Shown: piece by piece, positions 1-7,744 of the stretch
Position numbering within the stretch: the first letter of the stretch is position 1
How the letters are laid out: each line of letters begins with the position of its first letter
Assembly (NCBI GenBank): GCA_036399575.1
Contig: DASWMV010000191.1
Span: forward strand, 1-64,000
Reading direction: 5' to 3'
Source: Abditibacterium sp036399575
Lineage (GTDB): Bacteria; Armatimonadota; Abditibacteriia; Abditibacteriales; Abditibacteriaceae
DNA length: 64,000 bases
The notes under the pieces: generated by a model
Seen by the model: only the letters and a program-made list of their open reading frames with translations
Database searches by the model: none
Told to the model about the DNA's origin: nothing
Translations under genes and position numbers: made by a program

Positions 1-642
1 GCGCGCGAAGTCGAGAAATCGCTGCGCGACATCGCGCGCATCAATCGCTATCTTGGTGGCACCAAAGTCGTCGAAAACGCGCTCTGGCCCCTGTTGGAAG
101 GCCGCACCGAAGCCACAATTTTGGATGTTGGCACTGGAAGCGGCGATATTCCGCGCCGTTTAGTCGAAAAAGCCGAAAAACGCGGCATCAAACTCACGAT
201 TTTCGCGGCAGATTTGCTTGAGCGCCACTTACAGGTCGCCAAACGCGATTGCGCTGCTTTCCCGACTATTTTTCCGCTTGGAGCCGACGCTTTTTCGCTG
301 CCGCTGCGCGACAAAAGCGTTGATTTCGTGCTCGCCTCGCTGTTTTTGCATCATTTCCGGCCCACACAAATCGCACTGCTGCTCCGCGAATTCGAGCGCG
401 TCAGCAAAATCGGCTTCATCGCCAACGACACAGTGCGCGATTATGTGCCACTCGCATTTTTTCGGCTTAGCGCGCCGATTTTTGCCAAATCGTATCTGAC
501 GCGCTATGATGCCGTCGCGTCAATACTGCGTGCCTATACCGCAGACGAAATGCGCGGAATCGTCGCACAAAGTGGCATTTCAGCTAAAGTGAGCGAGCAT
601 TTTCCGTATCGTTTGAGCGTGGTTAATCGCAAAACGCAATAG
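1..642 (+). CDS. Class I SAM-dependent methyltransferase (5' end outside window)
   Basis: The reading frame is open from the first base, so the true start lies upstream and only the C-terminal 213 residues are seen. The SAM-binding motif I is clear as ILDVGTGSGDIP, followed by an acidic motif II region (IFAADLLERHL) and the post-motif segment DFVLASLFLHHF typical of class I (Rossmann-fold) small-molecule methyltransferases. The N-terminal segment RDIARINRYLGG before motif I resembles methyltransferases found beside lipid- or quinone-type oxidoreductases, but the neighbouring gene is outside the window. A TTG at 94 would truncate the domain and is not a credible start. Substrate unknown. Confidence 0.8.
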   Translation, partial: AREVEKSLRDIARINRYLGGTKVVENALWPLLEGRTEATILDVGTGSGDIPRRLVEKAEKRGIKLTIFAADLLERHLQVAKRDCAAFPTIFPLGADAFSLPLRDKSVDFVLASLFLHHFRPTQIALLLREFERVSKIGFIANDTVRDYVPLAFFRLSAPIFAKSYLTRYDAVASILRAYTADEMRGIVAQSGISAKVSEHFPYRLSVVNRKTQ

Positions 643-643
643 C

Positions 644-702
644 CAGAACGCGACCATGCTCGCTCGCAAAATCTAAAATGCGAGCCTCCCTACTCGCGCT
701 CC
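644..702. repeat. Imperfect hairpin repeat between methyltransferase gene and rpsP
   Basis: GC-rich segment with gcgag/ctcgc hairpin arms around 680-697 and another GCTCGC tract at 658-666. On the minus strand it reads ttggagcgcgag, the same word found at 12922-12933, so it probably belongs to a small dispersed hairpin family. It may act as a terminator-like or REP-like element. The remaining intergenic sequence to rpsP holds no clear promoter that I can assign. Confidence 0.4.
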
Positions 703-815
703 AATGGTTCGCGGTTGCCGCAACTTTCAAATTCTGTCAAATTGATAAGGCAACGTTTTCCGCAGCAACTCCGAGAAACCGAAAAAAGCAAGTCAATTAA
801 GGTCGTTTTTCCATC

Positions 816-1220
816 ATGGTTCGTATTCGCTTGCGCCGCACCGGCGCCAAAAATAATCCGGCGTATCGCATTGTCGTCGCCGATCAGAAGTCCCCGCGCG
901 ACGGCGCTTTCATCGACACAATCGGTCACTATCTGCCGACCCGCCAGCCTCACGTCGTCGAAATCGACGCCGCCAAAGCTCGTCATTGGCTTTCCAAAGG
1001 CGCCCAGCCTTCGGACACCGCTCTGTCTCTGCTCAAACAGAAAGGCATTTTGACCAGCGAGGGCAAAATCGCCGAATTCTCCGACGCTCCGGCCCCAGTT
1101 GCCGCAGCTCCTGTTGCGGCGACTCCGGCTCCCGTTGTTGAAGCGCCTGTCGCGGCTCCTGCCGCTGAAGCCGCCGCACCAGCGGAATCGGCTCCTGTCG
1201 CCGAAGGCGAAAACGCATGA
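816..1220 (+). CDS. rpsP: 30S ribosomal protein S16
   Basis: Small-subunit ribosomal protein bS16, needed for 30S assembly. The start MVRIRLRRTGAKNNPAYRIV is diagnostic and residues 1-88 cover the whole family domain. The protein is 134 residues against about 80-90 for a typical S16. The extra C-terminal tail (from about residue 91) is almost entirely Ala, Pro, Val and Glu, so it is probably disordered. The stop overlaps the next gene (ATGA overlap with khpA), indicating coupled translation. It is the first gene of the rpsP-rimM-trmD-rplS ribosome/tRNA-modification operon. Confidence 0.97.
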   Translation: MVRIRLRRTGAKNNPAYRIVVADQKSPRDGAFIDTIGHYLPTRQPHVVEIDAAKARHWLSKGAQPSDTALSLLKQKGILTSEGKIAEFSDAPAPVAAAPVAATPAPVVEAPVAAPAAEAAAPAESAPVAEGENA

Positions 1221-1609
1221 GTGACGCGCAATTGAGCGGTGTGCCGGAGCAATCCTTTCCGCTTGACGAGGCTTCAAATGGCGATTCCGCGCCAGAAAAT
1301 CTCGATTACGACGCGATGTCGCCTGATGAAGAGCGGCTGATCGAACTTGTCGGTTTTTTGGTGCAGGGCATTGTCGCGCATCCCGAAGAAGTCGAAGTCG
1401 AAGAGTTTTTCGATGAAGTCGGCACCGTTTACGGCGTGCGTGTCCATCCCGAAGATATTGGTCGTGTGATCGGCAGAGAAGGCCGCGTTGCCAGTGCGCT
1501 ACGCCACGTCGTCAAAGCTTCTGCCACCAAAATCGGCACCCACGTTACGGTCGAAATTTTGACTGAAGACGGCCCCGAAATCGTCGCTCAAAGCGCGCCT
1601 GAAATTTAA
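1217..1609 (+). CDS. khpA: KH-domain RNA-binding protein KhpA
   Basis: Single type II KH domain protein with the RNA-binding loop IGREGR at residues 85-90, followed by VASALRHVVKASATK. KhpA binds RNA, usually with KhpB/Jag, and is commonly encoded right after rpsP, as here. The family is normally about 75-80 residues. This one has 130 because of an acidic N-terminal extension of about 35-40 residues before the domain (LIELVGFLVQGIVAHPEEV). The start overlaps the rpsP stop by 4 bases, which supports the longer form, although a later start cannot be excluded. Confidence 0.9.
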   Translation: MSDAQLSGVPEQSFPLDEASNGDSAPENLDYDAMSPDEERLIELVGFLVQGIVAHPEEVEVEEFFDEVGTVYGVRVHPEDIGRVIGREGRVASALRHVVKASATKIGTHVTVEILTEDGPEIVAQSAPEI

Positions 1610-1615
1610 GTTTCT

Positions 1616-1694
1616 ATAGCCACAAAAGCCACAGAATTCACGAAGTTGGGTTGACAAAACTCGCTTTTGTGAATTTTGTGGCTTTTGTGGCTAT
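1616..1694. repeat. Inverted repeat, 26-bp arms, upstream of rimM
   Basis: Arms at 1616-1641 and 1669-1694 are reverse complements at 25 of 26 positions, separated by 27 bases. The arm contains two copies of the word gccaca and ends in gaattcac. The right arm ends 8 bases before the rimM ATG (1703), so a folded RNA could influence rimM translation or processing. It is not followed by a T-tract, so it is not a standard terminator. It may be a degraded mobile miniature element. Confidence 0.75.
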
Positions 1695-1702
1695 TTTTCA
1701 TT

Positions 1703-2215
1703 ATGTCCATCGAAGATATTTCAACATGGGACGTTCTGGTGGGCCGCGTCAAAGGCCGCTGGGACAAAGCTAGCCTTCGCCTGACCCCATTTTCCGACGC
1801 GCCCGGTCGTTTCGCAGCGGGTGCCAAATTGTGCGCGCTGAAAGAGAAAAAGCGCACTTTGCTCGAAATTAAAACTTCGCGCGCCAAAGATGGCCTTTTC
1901 ATTTGCGATTGCGGCCTCGCATCCAGTGAAATTGCTGACGCATTGGTTGGTGCCGAGCTTTTCATTGACCGCTCGATGCGCGCGCCAACCGGCGAGGGCG
2001 AGTTTTATGTGGATGAATTGTTTGGCGTGCGCGTGGTGAGCGAAAGCGGCGTTGAAATGGGCGAAATCGAGGAAGTTTTGGAAACGCCCAATCACGATGT
2101 TTACGTGACGGAGAAAGCGATGATTCCAGCACACGAGGATTTCATCGTTTCACGGGATTTGGAAGCCAAAATCATCGTCGTCCGCGACGTGCCGGGGCTT
2201 TTAAACGGCGAATAG
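1703..2215 (+). CDS. rimM: Ribosome maturation factor RimM
   Basis: 16S rRNA processing/30S maturation factor that binds S19 and the 30S head. The 170-residue product has the expected two parts: an N-terminal beta-barrel (DVLVGRVKGRWDKASLRLTP...) and a C-terminal PRC barrel (GEFYVDELFGVRVVSESG, EIEEVLETPNHDVYV). The ATG at 1703 was chosen because it begins with MSIEDIS just before the domain; a TTG at 1676 lies within the inverted repeat and adds a non-homologous hydrophobic run. Position between khpA and trmD matches the usual rpsP-rimM-trmD-rplS order. Confidence 0.92.
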   Translation: MSIEDISTWDVLVGRVKGRWDKASLRLTPFSDAPGRFAAGAKLCALKEKKRTLLEIKTSRAKDGLFICDCGLASSEIADALVGAELFIDRSMRAPTGEGEFYVDELFGVRVVSESGVEMGEIEEVLETPNHDVYVTEKAMIPAHEDFIVSRDLEAKIIVVRDVPGLLNGE

Positions 2216-2227
2216 ACGCGAATCTCT

Positions 2228-2548
2228 ATGATTGGCATCAAAGCTCAAATCATCAGATGCATCAACGATGAAAGCTACCCTATTGTCGTTGAGTGTTGCT
2301 TTGAGGACGCTCATGGATGGATCCATTTATTTCACGACAAAGACGTAATTTTCAGCTCTGAAACGCTGGATGAAAACACCCGATATCCCTTAGATGCAAT
2401 TGTTGGATGCGAGATCGTCGAGAGAAGCGATGGCTATCAAGGTGTGATCGTCCGAGTGAATACAGAAAAGCCCTGGGGCATCGCATCCACGCAAGGCCGC
2501 AAGATTTTCGATGTTATGCGACAACAGTTAGTTGAATTTGAGCATTAA
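2228..2548 (+). CDS. Hypothetical protein inserted in the rimM-trmD operon
   Basis: 106-residue soluble protein that I do not recognise. It has an even spread of charged and aromatic residues, two adjacent Cys (VECCFED) and a central motif HGWIHLFHDKDVIF. Codon usage is visibly more AT-rich and less biased than rimM and trmD, which suggests later acquisition. It begins 12 bases after the rimM stop, so it is probably co-transcribed. It has no signal peptide or membrane span. A small regulatory or immunity-like protein is possible, but nothing in the sequence proves a function. Confidence 0.65.
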   Translation: MIGIKAQIIRCINDESYPIVVECCFEDAHGWIHLFHDKDVIFSSETLDENTRYPLDAIVGCEIVERSDGYQGVIVRVNTEKPWGIASTQGRKIFDVMRQQLVEFEH

Positions 2549-2578
2549 AGCGAATTAAATCCGCAAGATTTGAAATTT

Positions 2579-2956
2579 ATGGAATGGCTTGGACTTCTCT
2601 TCACCGGTCTCATCGCAGGCATTGCGGCGGGTTTTTTCGGCATTGGCGGCGGGCTGATTATCGTGCCCTCGCTGGTTTACATTCTCGGTTTTTCGCAGCA
2701 TAAAGCAACAGGAACCAGCCTCGCCATTTTGCTGTTGCCACTGGGAATCGGCGCGGTTTACGAATACTGGAAAAAAGATAACGTCGACTTCAAAGCGGCG
2801 ATTGTGATTGGAATTTTGCTCGCGCTCGGCGCATGGGTGGGCGGCAAATACGCCAACCAACTCAAAGGCCCGACGCTGCAACTCATGTTCGGCGTTTTCG
2901 CCGTCGTAATGGGCAGTTACACGATTTGGGCGGCGGTTTTGAAGTTGCGGAAGTAA
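2579..2956 (+). CDS. Half-size TauE/SafE-type membrane permease
   Basis: 125-residue integral membrane protein with about four hydrophobic helices. The glycine-rich N-terminal helix LIAGIAAGFFGIGGGLIIVPSLV is the hallmark of the TauE/SafE (sulfite/sulfoacetate exporter, DUF81) family, and KATGTSLAILLLP is also conserved. Full family members are about 250 residues with two repeats. This protein has only one repeat, so it must dimerise or is a naturally half-sized version. A TTG at 2570 would add three residues; the ATG at 2579 starts directly at MEWLGLLFTG. It abuts the next gene by 1 base. Confidence 0.8.
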   Translation: MEWLGLLFTGLIAGIAAGFFGIGGGLIIVPSLVYILGFSQHKATGTSLAILLLPLGIGAVYEYWKKDNVDFKAAIVIGILLALGAWVGGKYANQLKGPTLQLMFGVFAVVMGSYTIWAAVLKLRK

Positions 2957-2957
2957 G

Positions 2958-3296
2958 ATGACTCACAAACTTTCCCGCGAATTTTTGGTTGGTTTGCTGT
3001 TTCTGGTTAATTTGACGGTTTATTCGCTCTGGCTCTATCTCGCTACCGGCTATAGCGGCATTGCTTTTTCGGGCGGTTGTAGTGAAGGTAATTGTCATTT
3101 ATCTCTTCCGTATGCTCCTAAATACCTGCCCTATTCTCCTGCTGTTAATGTGACTGTAAGCCCCACGGTTTATCAAGTGGTTTGTGCGTGGCAGTGCGTT
3201 CTCGGCTTACACTTTCTTGCCGTCATAGCTTTGGAATTCCAACCATCCTCGGCCACCAAGCAAATCTCGAAGAAACCAAAGAAATCAGTCAAATAG
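2958..3296 (+). CDS. Small membrane protein, unknown function
   Basis: 112 residues with a hydrophobic segment at about 8-30 (FLVGLLFLVNLTVYSLWLYLA) and a second at about 72-92 (VVCAWQCVLGLHFLAVIALEF). A central loop is rich in Pro/Tyr and contains Cys pairs (GGCSEGNC). The tail is basic (SKKPKKSVK). The loop between the two helices is likely extracytoplasmic by the positive-inside rule. The gene is squeezed between the half-size TauE gene (1-base gap) and trmD (2-base gap), so it is in the operon. No family recognised; base composition is more AT-rich than its neighbours. Confidence 0.6.
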   Translation: MTHKLSREFLVGLLFLVNLTVYSLWLYLATGYSGIAFSGGCSEGNCHLSLPYAPKYLPYSPAVNVTVSPTVYQVVCAWQCVLGLHFLAVIALEFQPSSATKQISKKPKKSVK

Positions 3297-3298
3297 TG

Positions 3299-4123
3299 AT
3301 GCGCTTCGACATTTTTACACTGTTTCCTGAATATTTTTCTGGGCCGTTTTCGAGTTCAATTTTGAAGCGCGCAATTGAAGCGCGTGCGATTTCGATTGGG
3401 CTTCACGATATCCGCGATTGGTGCGACGATAAGCACAAGCGCGCCGATGATGCGCCGTTTGGTGGCGGGGCGGGAATGGTGATGAAAGCAGAACCGGTGG
3501 CGCGCGCGTTGGAAAGTGTGTTAAATTTTGACGTTGGCTCGAAAGCGCCCTGTCCGATCATTTATTTGTCGCCGCAGGGACGGCCTTTGAGCCAGAAAAT
3601 CGTTCTTGAATTGGCCGCGCTGCCGCAAATCGCGCTTTTGTGTGGCCATTACGAGGGAATTGACGAGCGCGCGATTCAAAGCTGTGTCACAGACGAAATT
3701 TCTCTGGGAGATTTCATCCTGACAGGCGGCGAAAGTGCGGCGGCGATTGTAGTGGAAAGCGTGTCGCGTTTTGTCCCCGGGGTTTTGGGAAATGAGGCGT
3801 CGGCGAGCAGCGATTCGTTTGCAAATGGTTTGCTCGAAGCGCCCTGCTACACGCGGCCCGCAAGTTGGCGTGAAATGTCGGTGCCAGATGTATTGGTGTC
3901 GGGAAATCACGCTTTAATAGAAAAATGGCGGTTTCGGGAAGGTTTGCAACGCACGTTGCAACGCCGGCCCGAACTGGTCGAAATGGCTATGCGCGAATTT
4001 CCGTTTTCGCGCTGGCAACAAAAAATCTACGCAGAGTTGCAACGGGAAATGGAGATTTCTGCTTCGGAAATCTCCACAGACGAGGAAAAACACGATGAAT
4101 CAGGACATTTTGCGCCAGGTTGA
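3299..4123 (+). CDS. trmD: tRNA (guanine-N1)-methyltransferase TrmD
   Basis: SPOUT methyltransferase making m1G37 in tRNAs that read CNN codons, preventing +1 frameshifting. It starts MRFDIFTLFPEYF, a near-invariant TrmD N-terminus. The trefoil-knot SAM site is visible as LLCGHYEGIDERA and SLGDFILTGGESAAA. At 274 residues it is slightly longer than usual because of a C-terminal tail that overlaps the first 29 bases of rplS in another frame. The ATG at 3299 was chosen over an in-frame upstream start at 3182 that lies inside the preceding gene. Confidence 0.96.
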   Translation: MRFDIFTLFPEYFSGPFSSSILKRAIEARAISIGLHDIRDWCDDKHKRADDAPFGGGAGMVMKAEPVARALESVLNFDVGSKAPCPIIYLSPQGRPLSQKIVLELAALPQIALLCGHYEGIDERAIQSCVTDEISLGDFILTGGESAAAIVVESVSRFVPGVLGNEASASSDSFANGLLEAPCYTRPASWREMSVPDVLVSGNHALIEKWRFREGLQRTLQRRPELVEMAMREFPFSRWQQKIYAELQREMEISASEISTDEEKHDESGHFAPG

Positions 4124-4454
4124 GGCGCGACACATCAAATCAGACGTGCCAGAATTCTGGCCCGGTGACACGCTGCGCGTCAGCGTCAAAGTGGTCGAGG
4201 GTAACCGCGAACGCATTCAGGCGTTCGAGGGCACTTGCATCGCCAAAGACGGCGGCGGCACCAACGCCATGTTCACCGTTCGCCGCATCGCGTCGGGCGT
4301 CGGAACCGAGCGCACGTTTCCGCTCCATTCGCCGCGCGTTGACAAAATCGAAGTGCGTCGCAGCGGCAAAGTCCGCCGCGCCAAATTGTATTATTTGCGC
4401 GACCGCGTTGGCTCCAAAGCGATTCGCATCAAAGAAAAAACCAAAGCCCGCTAA
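4095..4454 (+). CDS. rplS: 50S ribosomal protein L19
   Basis: Large-subunit protein bL19 at the 30S-50S interface. The 119-residue product has the conserved elements FWPGDTLRVSVKVVEGNRERIQAFEG and the C-terminal signature KVRRAKLYYLRDRVGSKA. The gene begins 29 bases before the trmD stop, so translation is probably coupled. It closes the classical ribosomal part of the operon and is followed by a strong intrinsic terminator. Confidence 0.97.
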   Translation: MNQDILRQVEARHIKSDVPEFWPGDTLRVSVKVVEGNRERIQAFEGTCIAKDGGGTNAMFTVRRIASGVGTERTFPLHSPRVDKIEVRRSGKVRRAKLYYLRDRVGSKAIRIKEKTKAR

Positions 4455-4479
4455 AACTTTTCGCGCGGCGCAAACTCCC

Positions 4480-4513
4480 AAAAGGGGCATGATTTTCGTC
4501 ATGCCCCTTTTTT
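4480..4513 (+). terminator. Rho-independent terminator after rplS
   Basis: Stem aaaaggggcatga / tcatgccccttttt with a 6-base loop and a run of T on the plus strand. It separates the rpsP-rplS operon from lepB, 30 bases downstream. Confidence 0.9.
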
Positions 4514-4542
4514 GTTTGAGATTTCACGTCGTTTTTTGATTT

Positions 4543-5412
4543 ATGGACTTTAAATTCAACATTGACTCTTGGCCCTGGAAAATCGCCGTTGTCGTCGCAC
4601 TTTTGGCGATGCGCGAATTTGTGCGCCTTTTGTCGCCCAAAGGCAAGACCGGCGAACGGAGCGAAACCGCGAAATGGGGCATTGAAACCATCGATTCCGC
4701 CGCGATTGCGATTGGTCTCGTGCTTTTCATCATTCAGCCGTTCATTTTGCAGGCTTTTTTCATTCCTTCGGGCTCGATGGAAGACACGCTTCGCATTGGC
4801 GACCGTTTGCTGGTCTCGAAAATGGTTTATCGGCTCAAGGAACCTGCGTTTCAAGACGTGATCGTTTTCAAGGCGCCTCCGGCTGCCCTACTCAATCAAA
4901 ATCAGACTGAAAACATCGATTTCATCAAACGCTGCGTGGGAATTCCGGGCGATACGGTTTATATGGTTGACCGCCAGATTTATCGCAACGGTAAAAAAGT
5001 GCCAGAGGTTTATACCAAATGGAGCGATCCGGCCTCGTCAATCGGTTTGACAGGTTCGCCCGATGAAGGTGGACTTGTTAGCGGTGCGCCGCGCTATTCG
5101 TATGACATGAAAATCGTCGATCAGGCGGTCTACTCACGCGAATACATCGGACCAAACGAACCCGGCGCGTGGTCGAGAAATGGTGTGATCGTGCCTGAAG
5201 CCGACCAGAGCAAAATTACCAACGCGCCGCCGGGCAAAGTGCCAGCGGGCAATTATTTGTTTCTTGGCGACCATCGCAACAATTCCAATGACGGCCACGT
5301 TTGGGGCTTCGCGCCGCGTTCGGCGGTCGTTGGCAAAGCGATTTGCGTTTTCTGGCCACCAACGCGTCTTGGGCTTGTAGACCGGATGAGCTTTTATCCG
5401 CGCAAACCGTAA
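4543..5412 (+). CDS. lepB: Signal peptidase I
   Basis: Inner-membrane serine/lysine protease that removes signal peptides from Sec and Tat substrates. The catalytic Ser is S78 in IPSGSMEDTL and the general-base Lys is K129 in FIKRCVGIPGD. The C-terminal box E is GDHRNNSNDGHVWGFAP. Hydrophobic segments lie at about 14-24 and 51-72, the second leading into the catalytic domain. The 289 residues fit the family. The region between the catalytic Lys and box E contains an insertion of about 60 residues. The many secreted proteins in this window would be its clients. Probably co-transcribed with rnhB 12 bases downstream. Confidence 0.95.
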   Translation: MDFKFNIDSWPWKIAVVVALLAMREFVRLLSPKGKTGERSETAKWGIETIDSAAIAIGLVLFIIQPFILQAFFIPSGSMEDTLRIGDRLLVSKMVYRLKEPAFQDVIVFKAPPAALLNQNQTENIDFIKRCVGIPGDTVYMVDRQIYRNGKKVPEVYTKWSDPASSIGLTGSPDEGGLVSGAPRYSYDMKIVDQAVYSREYIGPNEPGAWSRNGVIVPEADQSKITNAPPGKVPAGNYLFLGDHRNNSNDGHVWGFAPRSAVVGKAICVFWPPTRLGLVDRMSFYPRKP

Positions 5413-5424
5413 TTCTTCGTTTCC

Positions 5425-6135
5425 ATGAGCGCCCCAAAACATTCCGACCAAAAACAAGGCGCACTTTTCCAGATGTCGATGCTCCCCACCTTCGACCGCG
5501 AGCAAGAACTTCATAAACGTGGTTTCAAATGTGTGGCGGGCGTTGATGAGGCCGGACGCGGCCCTCTGGCGGGGCCAGTAGTCGCGGGCGCGGCGGTTTT
5601 GCCGCGCGCTTTTGCGTGGCAGTTTTTTGGGCAACTCAACGATTCCAAACAACTGTCGGCCAAAGCGCGCGAAGATTTGAACGAAAAAATCAAAGAAAAC
5701 GCGGCCTGGGGTTTGGGTGTTGTTTCCCATCTCGAAATTGACGAAATGAACATCCGCCGCGCGTCATGGGAAGCGATGCGGCGGGCCATTGTGGATATGG
5801 TGGCGCGGTTTCCCGACCAAAATCCGGCTTATATCTTGGTGGATGGTCTACCGGTGCGCGAAATGGAATGGCCTTGGCCGTATGAGACTCTGGTGAAGGG
5901 CGACACGCGCTCGACTTCGATTGCGGCAGCCTCGATTGTTGCCAAAGTGGCCCGCGATGCGTTTATGAAGCAGATGGACGAGCAATTTCCCGGCTACGGC
6001 TTCGCCAAGCACAAAGGCTATCCGACGCGCTCCCATTATGCGGCGCTACGCGAACTCGGCGCGTGCGAGATCCATCGGCGCACTTTTGCGCCAGTGCGCG
6101 CGGAAATCGTGCGCGCAGGATTTGTGGAGCGCTAA
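5425..6135 (+). CDS. rnhB: Ribonuclease HII
   Basis: Cleaves RNA in RNA-DNA hybrids and starts ribonucleotide excision repair. The catalytic signature GVDEAGRGPLAGPVVAGAAVL contains D41 and E42; later motifs ILVDG, KGDTRSTSIAAASIVAKVARD and GYPTRSHYAALRELG are all typical. The first 25 residues precede the domain, so an internal ATG (MLPTFDRE) is a possible alternative start. The rplS-lepB-rnhB order is common in several phyla. Confidence 0.95.
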   Translation: MSAPKHSDQKQGALFQMSMLPTFDREQELHKRGFKCVAGVDEAGRGPLAGPVVAGAAVLPRAFAWQFFGQLNDSKQLSAKAREDLNEKIKENAAWGLGVVSHLEIDEMNIRRASWEAMRRAIVDMVARFPDQNPAYILVDGLPVREMEWPWPYETLVKGDTRSTSIAAASIVAKVARDAFMKQMDEQFPGYGFAKHKGYPTRSHYAALRELGACEIHRRTFAPVRAEIVRAGFVER

Positions 6136-6150
6136 ACCGTAGCAACGAAC

Positions 6151-6573
6151 TTACTCGCCTTCAAACGAAACCACGCGAGTTTCTCCTTCGATTTCCAATT
6201 GGACCCGAAAACGCGGCACGGGCAGAAAATCGGCTACCATTTCTGGCCATTCGATGAGCCGAATCGCATCGTTGCGATTCAAAAATTCTTCCAATCCAGC
6301 GTCGCGAAATTCATCATAGTCCCAGCCTTCCATTCGGTAAGCGTCGAGATGAATCAAGGGAATTTCGCCTGCGTATTCGTTCATTAATACGAAAGTGGGC
6401 GACGAAATTGGATCTTCGATTTTCAAAGCACGCGCCAAACCCTGGGAGAAAGTTGTTTTGCCGGCTCCGAGCGGGCCGGAAAGCGTGATAAGGTCGCCGG
6501 GCACGAGCAAACAGCCTAAATCGAAACCTAATTGTTGCGTAGCGGCGGCGTCTAAAAGCGGGAAAGTTGGCAT
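6151..6573 (-). CDS. tsaE: tRNA threonylcarbamoyladenosine biosynthesis ATPase TsaE
   Basis: P-loop ATPase that works with TsaB and TsaD to make t6A37 in ANN-reading tRNAs. Walker A is GPLGAGKTT at about residues 33-41, followed by ISSPTFVLMNEY and HLDAYRM, all conserved in the TsaE/YjeE family. The 140-residue length is typical. I chose the ATG at 6573 (MPTFPLLDAAATQQLG); a GTG at 6603 would add ten unconserved residues. It converges with rnhB across only 15 bases. Its tsaB/tsaD partners are not in the window. Confidence 0.92.
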   Translation of the reverse strand: MPTFPLLDAAATQQLGFDLGCLLVPGDLITLSGPLGAGKTTFSQGLARALKIEDPISSPTFVLMNEYAGEIPLIHLDAYRMEGWDYDEFRDAGLEEFLNRNDAIRLIEWPEMVADFLPVPRFRVQLEIEGETRVVSFEGE

Positions 6574-6649
6574 ATTGGCAAAAACGCGGCACAAGGGAGG
6601 CACAAGGGGCGCTTCATGGCCGAAAAAGTCGGCTTAAACGCCCGTTTGT

Positions 6650-6679
6650 TTGACAAAGAATGAAAGGAAAGCCTATAAT
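6650..6679 (+). promoter_or_regulatory. Consensus sigma-70 promoter
   Basis: A perfect -35 hexamer TTGACA (6650-6655) and a perfect -10 hexamer TATAAT (6674-6679) are separated by 18 bases. Transcription would start near 6686, leaving a leader of about 100 bases before the ATG at 6787, which is preceded by AGGAG at 6777-6781. This is the strongest promoter visible in the window. Confidence 0.85.
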
Positions 6680-6786
6680 GTGGCGACGCTGCCGCAGTGT
6701 GGCATAACTTACCCGGTTATTTGCGAGTTTGGCGGCCATCTTTGGCTTTCAATTGCGAGTTCAGCCCAAACCCTCTCAGGAGATTT

Positions 6787-7731
6787 ATGAATCGTCTTTC
6801 ACCTGTCCGTTTCCGTCGCACCCTGCCCTTTTTGTCGCTTTTGGCCATCCCAGTTCTGGCGCAGAGCGTTTCGGCTCAAACCATCGTGACGCCGCCTGTT
6901 GGTGGCGCCGTCGTCGCAGTTCCCGGTGGCCCTGCCATTGTTGGCGTTCCCGTCATTATCGCCGCTGCCATTGACACCAGCGGCAACGCTGACACCGCCA
7001 GACGCGCGCTCATCGTAGCAAACGCGGCGCTCAGAGCGACTCCGGGCTATCGTCCTGCCGCACAAAGCGAATATACGCCTCTTACGGGCGCAAGCGCTGC
7101 AACAGCACTCAAAGCGACACCGTGGGCTTATCCCTTCACAGCCAGCGATTATCAGAAAATCGGCAAAGCCAGCAAAGCCCCCTACGCGATGACGATCAGC
7201 GTCACTCCCGGCACGGATGGCACCTATAGCGCGGTCGCCGAAATGATCCGCACCAAAGATGGCGCGCTGACCGGCTATGGCAAAGGCACAACCCCAGCTT
7301 CGGCTACGCCAGAAACGGCGCTTGACTCAGCGGTTGCGGCTGCGGTTGTAGCTCTGGGTGAAACAGCGACCATCCCTGGCGTGATCGTTTCCAAACCAGG
7401 CGCTTACATGGCGCGCATTTCGCTTGGCACACTCAGTGGCGCACGTGGTGGTGCACGCGTCGAATACTTGGGCGAGGATGGAGAGCCAGTCGCTTTCGGC
7501 ACCATCGTTGACATCGCAGCAGGCGAAGCGGCAGCAACAGTTGCACCTGAAACCGCTTTTCCGGGCCTCCACATCAATCAGCGCGTGCGTTTGGTCAACA
7601 ATCCTTCCGCAAAACGTGCATTGCCTGATTTCTCGACTTTGCAGGAAAAAGACTACAAAACCTTCGAGCGCAATTTTGGGTTCTCCCTCGCTCTGGCTGG
7701 CGCGATTTACTACATCGCTGCCAACAACTAA
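6787..7731 (+). CDS. Secreted alanine-rich protein, unknown function
   Basis: 314 residues, with an N-terminal signal peptide (basic MNRLSPVRFRRT, hydrophobic LPFLSLLAIPVLA, likely cleavage after SVSA). The mature part starts with a Gly/Val/Ala-rich stretch, followed by about 200 residues rich in Ala, Thr and Ser with repeated 'ATPE/ATPETA' turns. The C-terminus (about 296-312) is hydrophobic (FSLALAGAIYYIAA) and may anchor or insert in a membrane. ATG at 6787 was chosen because it carries the signal peptide and an AGGAG ribosome site. With a consensus promoter and terminator it is a monocistronic, probably highly expressed envelope protein. No family recognised. Confidence 0.8.
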   Translation: MNRLSPVRFRRTLPFLSLLAIPVLAQSVSAQTIVTPPVGGAVVAVPGGPAIVGVPVIIAAAIDTSGNADTARRALIVANAALRATPGYRPAAQSEYTPLTGASAATALKATPWAYPFTASDYQKIGKASKAPYAMTISVTPGTDGTYSAVAEMIRTKDGALTGYGKGTTPASATPETALDSAVAAAVVALGETATIPGVIVSKPGAYMARISLGTLSGARGGARVEYLGEDGEPVAFGTIVDIAAGEAAATVAPETAFPGLHINQRVRLVNNPSAKRALPDFSTLQEKDYKTFERNFGFSLALAGAIYYIAANN

Positions 7732-7744
7732 AACCTCAAAATCC

